Below are positions 8,836-17,250 of a DNA stretch of 64,000 nucleotides, piece by piece. The notes under the pieces are model-generated. The model had not been told where the DNA came from. It did not search any database and saw nothing but the letters and a program-made list of their open reading frames with translations. The translations under genes were made by a program, and so were the position numbers. Position 1 is the first letter of the stretch. Each line of letters opens with the position of its first letter. Source of the DNA: Nocardioides marinus (GTDB taxonomy: Bacteria > Pseudomonadota > Alphaproteobacteria > Rhodobacterales > Rhodobacteraceae); the NCBI GenBank assembly GCA_019801415.1, contig JAHVJD010000006.1:62001-126000 (forward strand), in the 5' to 3' direction.

Positions 8836-9771
8836 GTGGCTAAGCCTTTGAAATTCAGTCTCCGCCAGCTAGAGGCCTTTCAGGCCGTCGCCCGCACCGG
8901 ATCGGTCACCCGAGCTGCGGAATCCCTTGGTATTTCGCAGCCGGCGGCCAGTCGGCTTCTTTCCGATTTTTCAAAATCAGTGGCGGTGGATCTGTTCACT
9001 CGAAAGGACGGAATCCTGATTCCCACCTCCGAGGCCCGCTATCTGCTATCGGAAGTGGGGCGGGTGTTCGATAGTCTGCACCATCTCGAGGAACTCAACC
9101 GCGACTTGACCGAGCGCACGGCGGGCCATCTGCGTATTGCCTGCTTGCCGGGCTTCGCCACGGCTCTGCTGCCGAAGTTGCTCGCGGGGTTTCTGGAGCA
9201 TCGCCCCGGCGTGCGGCTGACGCTGGAGCCGGACCGGCCAGAGCGGATTCTCGAGTGGATCATCGGCGAACAATACGACTGTGGTATAACAGATGAGTTT
9301 GCCACCCACCCGGCAGTGGAAAGCATGGACGTGCCGATTCGTACGGTTTGTGTGCTGCCCGAGGGCGATCCGCTTGCCAACCGGGACGCGGTGACGCCGC
9401 TGGATCTGGCCGATCGCAAGCTGATCCACACCCGCCGGGACAGCCCGTTTTTCCGCAAGCTCCTGCGGGCGTTTTCCGAAACCGGGGTGGAGATGAACAG
9501 CTGGATCGAGGTGCGTCAGTTCTCGACCGCCTGCATCGTCGTCAGCCAGGGGCAGGGGGCGACGGTGGTCAGCGCGCTGGATGCGGAGCAGTACCGCGGC
9601 CAGGGCATTGCCATCGTACCCTTCGAGCCGGAGATCAATCATCGGCTGTCGATCTTGCGGCCGGTGTCAGGCAGTCGGTCGCTGTTGGCGCTGGACTTCC
9701 TCGAGGCGTTTGCTGAAAGCCTGAAACCCTTTCGGGCAGAACCGGCCGAGGCCGAAACGCAGTCGATCTGA
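8836..9771 (+). CDS. LysR-family regulator divergent from the ugp operon
   Basis: A 311-residue LysR protein. The winged helix-turn-helix is at about residues 8-66 (LRQLEAFQAVARTGSVTRAA, then ISQPAASRLLSDF), with the usual C-terminal inducer-binding domain from about residue 95. It begins with GTG at 8836 and has no clear Shine-Dalgarno sequence; a TTG at 8848 is an alternative. Divergent placement and a perfect palindrome in the intergenic region make it the likely ugp regulator. That would be unusual, since enteric ugp is under PhoB control. The effector is not known. Confidence 0.85.
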   Translation: MAKPLKFSLRQLEAFQAVARTGSVTRAAESLGISQPAASRLLSDFSKSVAVDLFTRKDGILIPTSEARYLLSEVGRVFDSLHHLEELNRDLTERTAGHLRIACLPGFATALLPKLLAGFLEHRPGVRLTLEPDRPERILEWIIGEQYDCGITDEFATHPAVESMDVPIRTVCVLPEGDPLANRDAVTPLDLADRKLIHTRRDSPFFRKLLRAFSETGVEMNSWIEVRQFSTACIVVSQGQGATVVSALDAEQYRGQGIAIVPFEPEINHRLSILRPVSGSRSLLALDFLEAFAESLKPFRAEPAEAETQSI

Positions 9772-9786
9772 GATCATTCGGCGACG

Positions 9787-10677
9787 CTATCGCAGGGCAG
9801 CGGCCGCGGCGAGGATCAGATCGGCGGCGTGTGACACGCGGGCCGACAGGGTGCGGCCGCGTCGGGTCGCCAGCCAGAGCTCGTGCCAGCGCCGCTCCGG
9901 CAACTGGACCACCTTGAGGCGGTCCTTCTGCCCAAACGCTTCTACACCGCTCCGAGGCAACAAGGTGTAGCCAATCCCTTGGGCGACTGGTGACGGAATT
10001 TGTCCGATCTGGTTCACGTATCCGCGCACCTTGATCCTGTCCGCGCCGGGATAGTCGTCGGGAAAGTTGCGATGCAAAAGGTCGTCGGCGTAGGCAAATC
10101 CATCGGGGTGCGCGATGAAGCCACGCGCGTCGAGATCGGCAAAGCTTGGCGGTGTGTCTGCGGCGTCGGCGGGCAAAAGCAGGCAAAGCTCCTCGCGCCC
10201 CAGCTGCACCGCGTCCAGCCGCGCGTGCCCCGGGTCCGCCCCGAGTATGCCGAGATCAAAACGTGCGTCTAGCAATCCGTTCAGAATGTCCGATTGCGGC
10301 GCGGCCTGAAGGTGAATGGACAACTCGGGGGCCTGCTGCATCCAGGGCAATAGCTTTGGGTACAGCATCATGGCGAAGCTACCGGAGCAGGCGATGCGCA
10401 CGTCGCCTGCGTCCTTGTTGTCGGTTTCGATTGCTTCGCGCAGCGCCTTTTCCTCTTCCCGCCGTGTCAGGCCAAGGGCAAACACGGCCTCGCCCGCCGG
10501 GGTGAGGGTGAAACTCTTTCCCTGCTGAGTGATCAGAGCCTGGCCGAGCTGAAGCTCCAGCTTTCGCAGGTGTTGTGAAACGCCTGGTTGGGTCATGTTC
10601 AGCCGGGCTGCGGTGCGAGTGAAATGCCCGGTTTCACAGAGGGTGGTGAATGTGTTGAGCCAGGTGGCATTCAGCAT
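9787..10677 (-). CDS. LysR-family regulator divergent from a VOC-family gene
   Basis: A 296-residue LysR protein with N-terminal HTH (LNTFTTLCETGHFTRTAARL and MTQPGVSQHLRKLE, about residues 8-45) and a substrate-binding domain (VRIACSGSFAMMLYPKLLPW onward). It converges with the preceding LysR gene, leaving only 15 bases between stops. It is transcribed away from the VOC gene across about 100 bases, so that gene is its most likely target. The ATG at 10677 has no strong ribosome binding site. Effector unknown. Confidence 0.85.
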   Translation of the reverse strand: MLNATWLNTFTTLCETGHFTRTAARLNMTQPGVSQHLRKLELQLGQALITQQGKSFTLTPAGEAVFALGLTRREEEKALREAIETDNKDAGDVRIACSGSFAMMLYPKLLPWMQQAPELSIHLQAAPQSDILNGLLDARFDLGILGADPGHARLDAVQLGREELCLLLPADAADTPPSFADLDARGFIAHPDGFAYADDLLHRNFPDDYPGADRIKVRGYVNQIGQIPSPVAQGIGYTLLPRSGVEAFGQKDRLKVVQLPERRWHELWLATRRGRTLSARVSHAADLILAAAAALR

Positions 10678-10706
10678 CAGGTCGAAAACAGTCTGTTATT
10701 ATTTCC

Positions 10707-10721
10707 ATTCTAAATGATAAT
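10707..10721. promoter_or_regulatory. Possible LysR-type operator between LysR and VOC genes
   Basis: ATTCTAAATGATAAT is an imperfect dyad (4 of 5 arm positions) in an AT-rich stretch (10691-10731) between the divergent genes and fits the loose T-N11-A pattern of LysR boxes. The surrounding TTATTATTTCC and TTTCATATAT could supply promoter elements for both genes. Confidence 0.35.
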
Positions 10722-10781
10722 TTCATATATGGCAGCGCGGTGTCTACCTCAGCGTTACGAAACGCAAATGGAGATCATCGA

Positions 10782-11279
10782 ATGACCCCGACACCCCGAA
10801 CGTTTTCTCATATCGGCCTGTCCGTCCCGGATCTGGAGGCGGCGGTCAAATTCTACTCCGAGGTCCTTGGCTTTTACGTCGTGATGCAGCCGTCTGAGGC
10901 AGTCGAGGACGACAGTGCAATCGGCATGATGTGCACCGATGTTTTTGGCCCTGGATGGGGGTCCCTCAGGATCGCGCATCTCGCGACCGCGGACGGCATC
11001 GGCATAGAACTCTTTGAATTTCCTGAGAACTACGCGCCGGAGAACAATCTGGACCACCGTCGTCACGGCACGTTTCACTTTGCCATCCAGGACCCGGATG
11101 TTGAGGGGCTCGTCGAGCGCATCGTCGCGGCGGGTGGGCGTCAACGCATGCCGGTGCGGGAATATTTTCCGGGCAAGAAACCCTACCGCATGGTCTATGT
11201 CGAAGACCCCTTTGGCATCGTTTTCGAGCTGTACAGTCACAGCTACGAGCTCACCTATTCCGCAGGTGCCTACGAGTGA
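10782..11279 (+). CDS. VOC superfamily protein (glyoxalase/extradiol dioxygenase-like)
   Basis: A 165-residue protein with two beta-alpha-beta-beta-beta modules of the vicinal-oxygen-chelate fold. The first begins FSHIGLSVPDLEAAVKFY, the second GTFHFAIQDPDVEGLVERI and ends VYVEDPFGIVFELYSH. Candidate metal ligands are His in SHIGLSV, Glu in GIELFEF, His in FHFAIQD and Glu in VFELYSH. The ATG at 10782 is preferred because GGAG (10770-10773) precedes it by 8 bases; an in-frame GTG at 10740 lacks one. Substrate is not predictable; it stands alone downstream of a divergent LysR gene. Confidence 0.8.
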   Translation: MTPTPRTFSHIGLSVPDLEAAVKFYSEVLGFYVVMQPSEAVEDDSAIGMMCTDVFGPGWGSLRIAHLATADGIGIELFEFPENYAPENNLDHRRHGTFHFAIQDPDVEGLVERIVAAGGRQRMPVREYFPGKKPYRMVYVEDPFGIVFELYSHSYELTYSAGAYE

Positions 11280-11286
11280 GGTTGCG

Positions 11287-11319
11287 GGGCAGGAGGCGGC
11301 CAGGGTCGCCTGCCTGCCC
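11287..11319. terminator. GC-rich hairpin between convergent VOC and glutamate-synthase-like genes
   Basis: GGGCAGGAGGCG (11287-11298) pairs with CGCCTGCCTGCCC (11307-11319) with a one-base bulge and an 8-base loop. There is no T-run. It lies in the 50-base gap between two convergent stop codons and probably ends both transcripts or protects their 3' ends. Confidence 0.55.
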
Positions 11320-11329
11320 TTCGGCGGGC

Positions 11330-12847
11330 TCAGTGATTTCCGGTGGCTGGGGCGGCCAGCGGCTTCGGCGCCGGAAACAGCTCGGCCATCGAAATTGATC
11401 GGCCCGTGTCCAGCACGATCCGTGCGTGTTCACGACGCAGCTGCCGAGGACCTTCGACGCCGCAACTGTGCGCGATGATGTCCAGCTCCTTCGACATGTT
11501 TTGCGCATATTGTGCCACGCGGACCGATTTGCTGGCGGGATCCAGCCCGTATTGCAGCCGCGGATCATGAGTGGTGATGCCGGTGGGGCAGGTGTTCCTG
11601 TTGCACTGCAGAGCCTGGATGCAGCCAAGCGCAAACATGAACCCCCGCGCCGAAACCACCATGTCGGCACCTGCGCAATAGGCCCAGGCCACTTCCGACG
11701 GGTTGATCAGCTTGCCGCTGGCGCAAATCTTTATGCGGTCGCGCAACCCGTATGTGACCAGCACGTCGACCGCCAGCGGCAGGCTTTCACGCAGAGGCAT
11801 GCCCATGTTGTCGATAAGGCTCATCGGTGCGGCGCCAGTGCCGCCGTCAGCGCTGTCTATGGTGATGAAATCAGGGGCACTTTCGACACCGCGTGTCTGA
11901 ATTTCCTGGCACAGCGTGCGCAGGAACTCCTGACTGCCTATCACTGTCTTAAGGCCGGTCGGCTTTCCCGTCGTTTCGCGAATATGGTCGATCATGTCCA
12001 ACAGTCCGGCCACATCAGCGGCCTCCGGGTGTCGGTTGGGGCTGATCGCGTCAAGCCCTTCGGGAATACCACGGATCGCCGCGATCTCGGGGGTGACCTT
12101 GGCGCCCGGCAGGATGCCGCCCTTGCCGGGCTTGGCGCCTTGGGAGAGTTTCAACTCGAACATGCGCACAGTTTCGTGAGACGCCACCGCCCGAAGCTTG
12201 TCGTCATCAAAGCCGCCAGCAAGATCCCGCACGCCAAACTTACCGGTGCCGATCTGGAAAACGAGGTCGCAGCCGCCCTCCAGATGGTACGGGGACAGAC
12301 CGCCTTCACCGGTGTTGAGCCAGATACCGGCCTGTTTCGCGCCGCGTGACAGGGCGCGCACGGCGGGAACGGAAATGGCACCGAAACTCATACCCGAGAT
12401 GCAAAAGACCGCATTGGTGCTGTAGGGGTGACGGCTGTAAGGGCCGAACGTCAAAGGCGATGCAGCGCTGTTGTGGGCGAGGTCAGGGAAGGCACTGTTG
12501 ACGAAATAGACGGTACCGGCCGGGCGCAGGTCGCGGGTGGAGCCAAAAGCCACCGTGGAGTCTACATTCTTGGCCGCACGGTAGACCCAAGACCGCTCGG
12601 CCCGGTTGAAAGGCATCTCCTCCCGGTCAAGGGCGAAGAAGTATTGGCGAAAGAACTCCCCCAGATGTTCAAACAGATAGCGGAAACGCGCAAGCACGGG
12701 GTAGTTGCGGCGCAGGGTGCTGTCCGTCTGGGTCTTGTCGCGGATGTAAAGCACCACCAGGGTCAGCAAACCTAGGCCAATCGCAAAGATGAAGGTGAAG
12801 GCGAGGATCTCGAGCAGGGTCAACGCGGTGCCGGAGGGCTGGGGCAT
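11330..12847 (-). CDS. FMN-binding glutamate-synthase-family protein with N-terminal membrane anchor
   Basis: A 505-residue protein homologous to the FMN/Fe-S synthase domain of GltB, without the amidotransferase domain. A single hydrophobic helix (residues 11-35, LLEILAFTFIFAIGLGLLTL onward) precedes the catalytic region. Family blocks visible are GEGGLSPYHLEGG, LSQGAKPGKGGILPGAKV, IDSADGGTGAAP and CIQALQCNRNTCPTGI, the last holding the three Cys expected for a 3Fe-4S cluster. ATG 12847 has AGGAG 10 bases upstream; the longer frame to GTG 13021 lacks family-like sequence. The true reaction of these stand-alone proteins is not settled. Monocistronic. Confidence 0.85.
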   Translation of the reverse strand: MPQPSGTALTLLEILAFTFIFAIGLGLLTLVVLYIRDKTQTDSTLRRNYPVLARFRYLFEHLGEFFRQYFFALDREEMPFNRAERSWVYRAAKNVDSTVAFGSTRDLRPAGTVYFVNSAFPDLAHNSAASPLTFGPYSRHPYSTNAVFCISGMSFGAISVPAVRALSRGAKQAGIWLNTGEGGLSPYHLEGGCDLVFQIGTGKFGVRDLAGGFDDDKLRAVASHETVRMFELKLSQGAKPGKGGILPGAKVTPEIAAIRGIPEGLDAISPNRHPEAADVAGLLDMIDHIRETTGKPTGLKTVIGSQEFLRTLCQEIQTRGVESAPDFITIDSADGGTGAAPMSLIDNMGMPLRESLPLAVDVLVTYGLRDRIKICASGKLINPSEVAWAYCAGADMVVSARGFMFALGCIQALQCNRNTCPTGITTHDPRLQYGLDPASKSVRVAQYAQNMSKELDIIAHSCGVEGPRQLRREHARIVLDTGRSISMAELFPAPKPLAAPATGNH

Positions 12848-13183
12848 GGGGCTGTTGCTCCTTTGAGGCTGCTGGCGGCGACGATGCCCTAAAGTGCCGC
12901 TTCGAAGCGTATGGGCCGCAAGCGATGCCGGGGGCATGCCAGTAGGAAACGGGGTGGCTTGATGAATGTTCCATGTCGGGCGGTCGGTTGCAACGCCGAC
13001 TGTTTGCGATGCTGCCACCACCGTCAGGTGAATGCGCTGGAGTTCACGCAGTTGCGGGGTGAATGCTAGTATCGTGTCGGCAATCTGGAATGACGCTTCT
13101 GTCGACGGTGGGGCTTGCGTCTGGCCAGTATATCCGGTTTACCGCGCCGTTGGGAGGAGGCCGCACGAATACGAGAGACTCGG
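12848..13183. other. Intergenic region between glutamate-synthase-like gene and metN
   Basis: This divergent region should hold promoters for both genes. A perfect 12-bp palindrome CGCTTCGAAGCG lies at 12898-12909. No convincing SAM-type riboswitch could be recognised by eye upstream of metN. A strong GGGAGGAGG at 13152-13160 is too far from the metN ATG (24 bases) to be its main ribosome binding site. Confidence 0.4.
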
Positions 13184-14245
13184 ATGGCCGACAGACAGAC
13201 ATCGGGTGCCGCAATCACCTTTGAGAACCTGGAGAAGTCCTTTTACAAGAAGGGCACAGGCCAGGTCAAAGCGCTTGAGGGCGTAAACCTTGACGTGCCT
13301 GCGGGCACGATCACCGGAATTATCGGACGCTCCGGCGCTGGCAAGTCTACGCTGCTGCGCATGGTCAACGGGCTGGAACAGCCGACCTCCGGCACAGTCA
13401 CCGTTGCCGGGCACGACGTAGGTCGGGCGGGGGCCGCAGAGCTGCGACGTATTCGGCGTGATGTCGGCATGATCTTTCAGCATTTCAATCTGCTGAGTTC
13501 GCGTACGGTCTATGGCAACGTTGCCCTGCCGCTGGAAATCGCTGGCCTGCCGAGTGCAGAAATCAAGCCGCGTGTTGATGACCTCATCGCCCGAGTTGGT
13601 CTGGAACAGCTGAGTGGACGCTACCCGGCTGAGCTGTCGGGCGGTCAGAAACAGCGCGTTGGAATCGCGCGGGCGCTGGCCACGAAACCCAAGGTTCTGC
13701 TGTCGGACGAAGCCACCTCGGCGTTGGACCCTGAAACCACCCAAACGGTTCTGAAGCTGCTGGCCGATATCAACCGAGACCTCGGCTTGACGATCCTGCT
13801 CATCACGCATGAGATGGCGGTTGTGCGCGACATTGCCAGCCATGTGGCGGTGATCGATGGGGGGCGGATTGTCGAGGCAGGCACGACCTACGATGTATTT
13901 GCGGACCCGAAACATCCGACGACACGATCTTTCCTCTCTGGCATAACCGGCATCACCCTGCCCAGTTTTGTTTCGCACCGTCTAAAGGCGGAACGGCCGC
14001 AGGGGCACAGCGAAGAGGTGATCCGCATCACTTTTGCCGGGCGTCATGCCACGGATCCGATGCTGGCCAAGCTGACGTCCGAGCTGGGCATCCCCGTTAA
14101 TATTCTCGCCGGAGCGGTCGAAGAGATCGGCCCGCACCCGTTTGGTAATCTCTTGGTTTCGGTCGAGGCAGACCGCGGCCCCGAGGCCCGTGCCTATCTG
14201 GAACGTCATAACCTGCTTACGGAGGTTTTGGGCTATGTCGGCTAA
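13184..14245 (+). CDS. metN: Methionine ABC importer ATPase MetN
   Basis: A 353-residue ATPase for methionine uptake. Walker A is GRSGAGKST, the signature is LSGGQKQRVGIARA, and Walker B is VLLSDEATSALD, followed by the switch His in LITHEMAVVRDI. The C-terminal 75 residues (VIRITFAGRHATDPMLAKLT onward) form the NIL domain, which in MetN proteins binds methionine and inhibits transport. ATG 13184 starts the conserved part; GAGAG lies 6 bases before it. The gene overlaps metI by 11 bases and heads the metNIQ operon. Confidence 0.92.
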   Translation: MADRQTSGAAITFENLEKSFYKKGTGQVKALEGVNLDVPAGTITGIIGRSGAGKSTLLRMVNGLEQPTSGTVTVAGHDVGRAGAAELRRIRRDVGMIFQHFNLLSSRTVYGNVALPLEIAGLPSAEIKPRVDDLIARVGLEQLSGRYPAELSGGQKQRVGIARALATKPKVLLSDEATSALDPETTQTVLKLLADINRDLGLTILLITHEMAVVRDIASHVAVIDGGRIVEAGTTYDVFADPKHPTTRSFLSGITGITLPSFVSHRLKAERPQGHSEEVIRITFAGRHATDPMLAKLTSELGIPVNILAGAVEEIGPHPFGNLLVSVEADRGPEARAYLERHNLLTEVLGYVG

Positions 14246-14909
14246 TCTGATCAATATGCTGATCGAAGCGACCTTGCAGACGTTGTACATGGTCGCGATC
14301 TCCGGTCTGCTGGGCACGTTGGTGGGCCTGCCCGTTGGCGTTTATCTCGCGGTCTCACAGCGCGGAGAGCTGCTGTCCTCGCCGCTGGTGAACAAGGTGC
14401 TGGGACTGGTGGTCAACGCCGCGCGTTCGGTGCCGTTCATCATTCTGGTGGTGGCGATCATTCCCTTCACCCGACTGATCGCGGGGACCTCGATCGGGAC
14501 CACGGCTGCCATCGTGCCGCTGACCATCGCCGCCGCGCCCTTTATCGCGCGACTGGTGGAAAATGCGATCCGCGAGGTGGACAGCGGGTTGATCGAAGCG
14601 GCGCGCGCCATGGGGGCCACGCCGTTCCAGATCATCCGCAAGGTCCTGATCCCCGAAGCTCTTCCCGGTATCACGCTGGGCCTGACGCTCGCCGTGGTCA
14701 GCCTGATCGGCTACTCGGCCATGGTTGGCGCTGTCGGTGGTGAAGGGCTGGGAGATCTGGGCATTCGTTACGGATACCAGCGCTTCATGCCCGAGGTCAT
14801 GCTGGCGGTAGTCGTCATTCTCATCGTTCTGGTCCAGCTTGTGCAGTCCCTGGGTGAGGGGCTGGCCAGACTGGTCGACAAACGCGCGCCGCGCAATCGC
14901 GGCCGCTGA
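14235..14909 (+). CDS. metI: Methionine ABC permease MetI
   Basis: A 224-residue inner-membrane permease, the normal MetI length, with five hydrophobic segments and a coupling motif SGLIEAARAMGATPFQIIRK. The ATG at 14235 lies inside the end of metN (11-base overlap) and has GGAGGT 8 bases upstream, so translation is coupled. It works with MetN and the downstream MetQ. Confidence 0.92.
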   Translation: MSANLINMLIEATLQTLYMVAISGLLGTLVGLPVGVYLAVSQRGELLSSPLVNKVLGLVVNAARSVPFIILVVAIIPFTRLIAGTSIGTTAAIVPLTIAAAPFIARLVENAIREVDSGLIEAARAMGATPFQIIRKVLIPEALPGITLGLTLAVVSLIGYSAMVGAVGGEGLGDLGIRYGYQRFMPEVMLAVVVILIVLVQLVQSLGEGLARLVDKRAPRNRGR

Positions 14910-14954
14910 TCTGACAACATGCAGCACAGGCTGCCAAACCGAAGGAAAGACTTC

Positions 14955-15731
14955 ATGAAACGTTTGTTTCCGCTCGTTTCCGCCCTCGCAATGATCGCTG
15001 GCATGGCGACAGCCGCGGACATCAAGGTTGGCGTTTCGCCGGGTGAACACGCCGAGATCATGGAAGAGGTGGCAAAGATCGCTGAACCCATGGGCCTGAA
15101 TATCGACGTGGTCGAATTTTCTGACTACGTGGTGCCGAACCAGGCGCTCGCCGATGGCGACATTCAGGCCAACTCGTTCCAGCACAAGCCCTATCTGGAC
15201 AACCAGGTGAAGGACCGCGGTTTTGCGCTGGTGCCGGTGGCGACCACCATTACCACGCCGATGGGTGTCTATTCTGACAAGATCACGTCGCTGGACAATT
15301 TCCCCGAAGGCGGCTCCATGGGGATCCCGAACGATCCGACCAATGGCGGCCGCGCGCTGCTGGTGCTGCAACAGCTGGGTCTGATCAAACTGGCCGAAGG
15401 CACTGGCCTGGTTCCGACCGTGCTCGATGTGACCGACAACCCCAAGGACATCCGCTTCCGTGAACTGGACGCGGCACAGCTGCCGCGCTCGCTGGCAGAC
15501 CTGGACGCTGCGTTGATCAACACGAACTACGCGATTGCTTCGGGCCTGAACCCGAAAGAAGATGCGATTGCCGTGGAAAGCGCGGACAACCCCTATGTCA
15601 ACATCATCGTGGTACGCGACGGCGATCAAGAGGCGCCTTGGGTCCAGCCGCTGATCGACGCCTATCACAGCCCGGAGATCAAGGCATTCATCGAAGAGAA
15701 ATACCAAGGCACCGTGCTGACCTCCTGGTAA
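14955..15731 (+). CDS. metQ: Methionine-binding protein MetQ
   Basis: A 258-residue NlpA/MetQ-family binding protein. The signal sequence (MKRLFPLVSALAMIAGMATA, then AD) has no lipobox Cys, so it is probably a soluble periplasmic protein and not a lipoprotein as in E. coli. Family blocks: GVSPGEHAEIMEEV, QANSFQHKPYLDN, IPNDPTNGGRALLVLQ, and AALINTNYA. ATG 14955 follows GAAGGAAAG. Last gene of metNIQ, followed by a clear terminator. Confidence 0.92.
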   Translation: MKRLFPLVSALAMIAGMATAADIKVGVSPGEHAEIMEEVAKIAEPMGLNIDVVEFSDYVVPNQALADGDIQANSFQHKPYLDNQVKDRGFALVPVATTITTPMGVYSDKITSLDNFPEGGSMGIPNDPTNGGRALLVLQQLGLIKLAEGTGLVPTVLDVTDNPKDIRFRELDAAQLPRSLADLDAALINTNYAIASGLNPKEDAIAVESADNPYVNIIVVRDGDQEAPWVQPLIDAYHSPEIKAFIEEKYQGTVLTSW

Positions 15732-15755
15732 GCATGGTCGTCTGAAGCAACCAAG

Positions 15756-15791
15756 CAGGCAACTTTCCCGCAGGAGAGTTGCCTGTTTTTT
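15756..15791 (+). terminator. Intrinsic terminator of metNIQ
   Basis: A perfect 9-bp stem (CAGGCAACT at 15756-15764, complement at 15777-15785) with a 12-base loop is followed by six T (15786-15791). It also lies just beyond the convergent livF stop. Confidence 0.9.
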
Positions 15792-15808
15792 CTTATGTTC
15801 GCGTGGGT

Positions 15809-16498
15809 TCAGACACCGAGGTAGCGATCCGCCTGTTCTGCCTCCAATGCGCTGATCTTGCCGGTCCAAACGTTGCAGCCGCGGTTGAGGATCACCGCGT
15901 GATCGGCAACAGCCGACAGTTCGCGCAGGGATTTGTCGACCACAAGAATGGCAAGGCCGGTGTCCGCCTTCAGCCGTGCGATGGCGGCCCAGATCTCCTG
16001 TCGCACCACGGGTGCCAGACCCTCCGTTGCCTCATCTAGGATCAGCAGGCGCGGGTTGGTCATCAGCGCGCGGCCGATGGTCAGCATTTGCTGCTCGCCG
16101 CCCGACAGCGACCCTGCGGTCTGGTGGCGTCGCTCCTCCAGCCGGGGAAACAGTTCTGCCACCCGTTGCATGTCCCAAGGGCCGGGGCGGGCGGCGGCGG
16201 TCAGGTTTTCCTCCACTGTCAGCGGTGCGAAGCAGCGCCGCCCCTCCGGCACCAACCCGATGCCCAATCGGGCAATTTTATGTGAGGGCAGCGCGCGCAG
16301 ATCATGCCCGTCGAATTGCAAGGAGCCTGCGCTTGCCGCCAGCATGCCGCAGATTGTCTTGATGGTGGTGGATTTACCCATGCCGTTGCGGCCCATCAGC
16401 GCCACAACCTCGCCTTCGCCAATCTCCAGATCGACGCCGAACAGCGCCTTTGCCGGACCGTAGGAGGCTTCAACCCCTTGTAATTGCAGCAGGCTCAT
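15809..16498 (-). CDS. livF: Branched-chain amino acid-type ABC ATPase LivF
   Basis: A 229-residue ATPase, the normal LivF size. Walker A GRNGMGKST, signature LSGGEQQMLTIGRAL, Walker B RLLILDEATEGLAP. LivF-type start LLQLQGVEASYGPAKALFGV. Its ATG overlaps the livG stop (ATGA). It forms the nucleotide-binding pair with LivG for the LivH/LivM channel. The real substrate may be an amino acid, an aromatic acid or another carboxylate. Confidence 0.9.
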   Translation of the reverse strand: MSLLQLQGVEASYGPAKALFGVDLEIGEGEVVALMGRNGMGKSTTIKTICGMLAASAGSLQFDGHDLRALPSHKIARLGIGLVPEGRRCFAPLTVEENLTAAARPGPWDMQRVAELFPRLEERRHQTAGSLSGGEQQMLTIGRALMTNPRLLILDEATEGLAPVVRQEIWAAIARLKADTGLAILVVDKSLRELSAVADHAVILNRGCNVWTGKISALEAEQADRYLGV

Positions 16499-17250
16499 GC
16501 GGCGTCCTCCTCTCCCAGATAGGCGCGGCGCACTTCGGCGTTGGCGCGGATTTCCGCCGCGGTGCCGGTGGCGATGATCTGGCCGTAGACCAGCACGCTG
16601 ATCCGGTCCGCCAGCGCAAAAACCGCGTCCATGTCATGCTCGACCAGCAGGATCGGCGCCTCCTGCCGCAGCCCGTCCAGAAACCCCGTCAGCCGGTGCG
16701 AGCCGTCAGCACCAAGCCCCGCCATCGGCTCATCCATCAAGAACAGCTTCGGTTTCAGCGTCAGCGCCACCGCAACCTCCAGCTGGCGGCGCTGGCCGTG
16801 CGACAGATCGGCAGTTCGGCGGTCGGCGGCATCCGCCAGTCCGACCCGCTCCAGCGCGTCGCGGGCAACCGCCAGCAGCGCCGGGTCCTTCATCACGTTG
16901 CGGAAAAAGCGGAACACCCGCCCCTGCCCGCCGAGCGCGCCCAAGACTGCGTTCTGTAGCACCGTGTATTCCATCGCCAGCGCCGAGATCTGGAACGTCC
17001 GCCCCAGCCCCATCCGCGCCCGCGCTACGGTGTCCAGGGCCGTCACGTCACGCCCCAGCAGTTCCACCCTGCCGCTATCAGGTCGGAAGTTGCCGGCGAT
17101 CTGCTTGATAAGCGTTGATTTTCCCGCACCATTCGGCCCGATCAGCGCGTGGATTTCGCCCGCCCGCAAATCCAGCGAGACATCGCTGCTGGCCTTCAGC
17201 GCGCCGAAGCTCTTGCACAGGTTCTCGGTTCTCAGCACCACCTCAGCCAT
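16495..17250 (-). CDS. livG: Branched-chain amino acid-type ABC ATPase LivG
   Basis: A 251-residue ATPase with Walker A GPNGAGKST, signature LSHGQRRQLEVAVAL and Walker B LFLMDEPMAGLGADG, as in LivG. The ATG at 17250 has GGGAG upstream and overlaps the livM stop by 8 bases; an upstream TTG at 17271 is not supported. The His switch is in LLVEHDMDAVFALADRI. Confidence 0.9.
   Translation of the reverse strand: MAEVVLRTENLCKSFGALKASSDVSLDLRAGEIHALIGPNGAGKSTLIKQIAGNFRPDSGRVELLGRDVTALDTVARARMGLGRTFQISALAMEYTVLQNAVLGALGGQGRVFRFFRNVMKDPALLAVARDALERVGLADAADRRTADLSHGQRRQLEVAVALTLKPKLFLMDEPMAGLGADGSHRLTGFLDGLRQEAPILLVEHDMDAVFALADRISVLVYGQIIATGTAAEIRANAEVRRAYLGEEDAA

Noticed and set aside
12848-13183. 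SAM riboswitch upstream of metN
   Set aside because: Methionine genes in alphaproteobacteria are often under SAM riboswitches, but I could not identify a conserved core or pseudoknot by eye; a covariance-model search would decide.
14355-15869. Antisense frame of 504 codons opposite metI/metQ
   Set aside because: Shadow frame: Asp/His/Arg/Gln-rich translation, crosses the metQ terminator.
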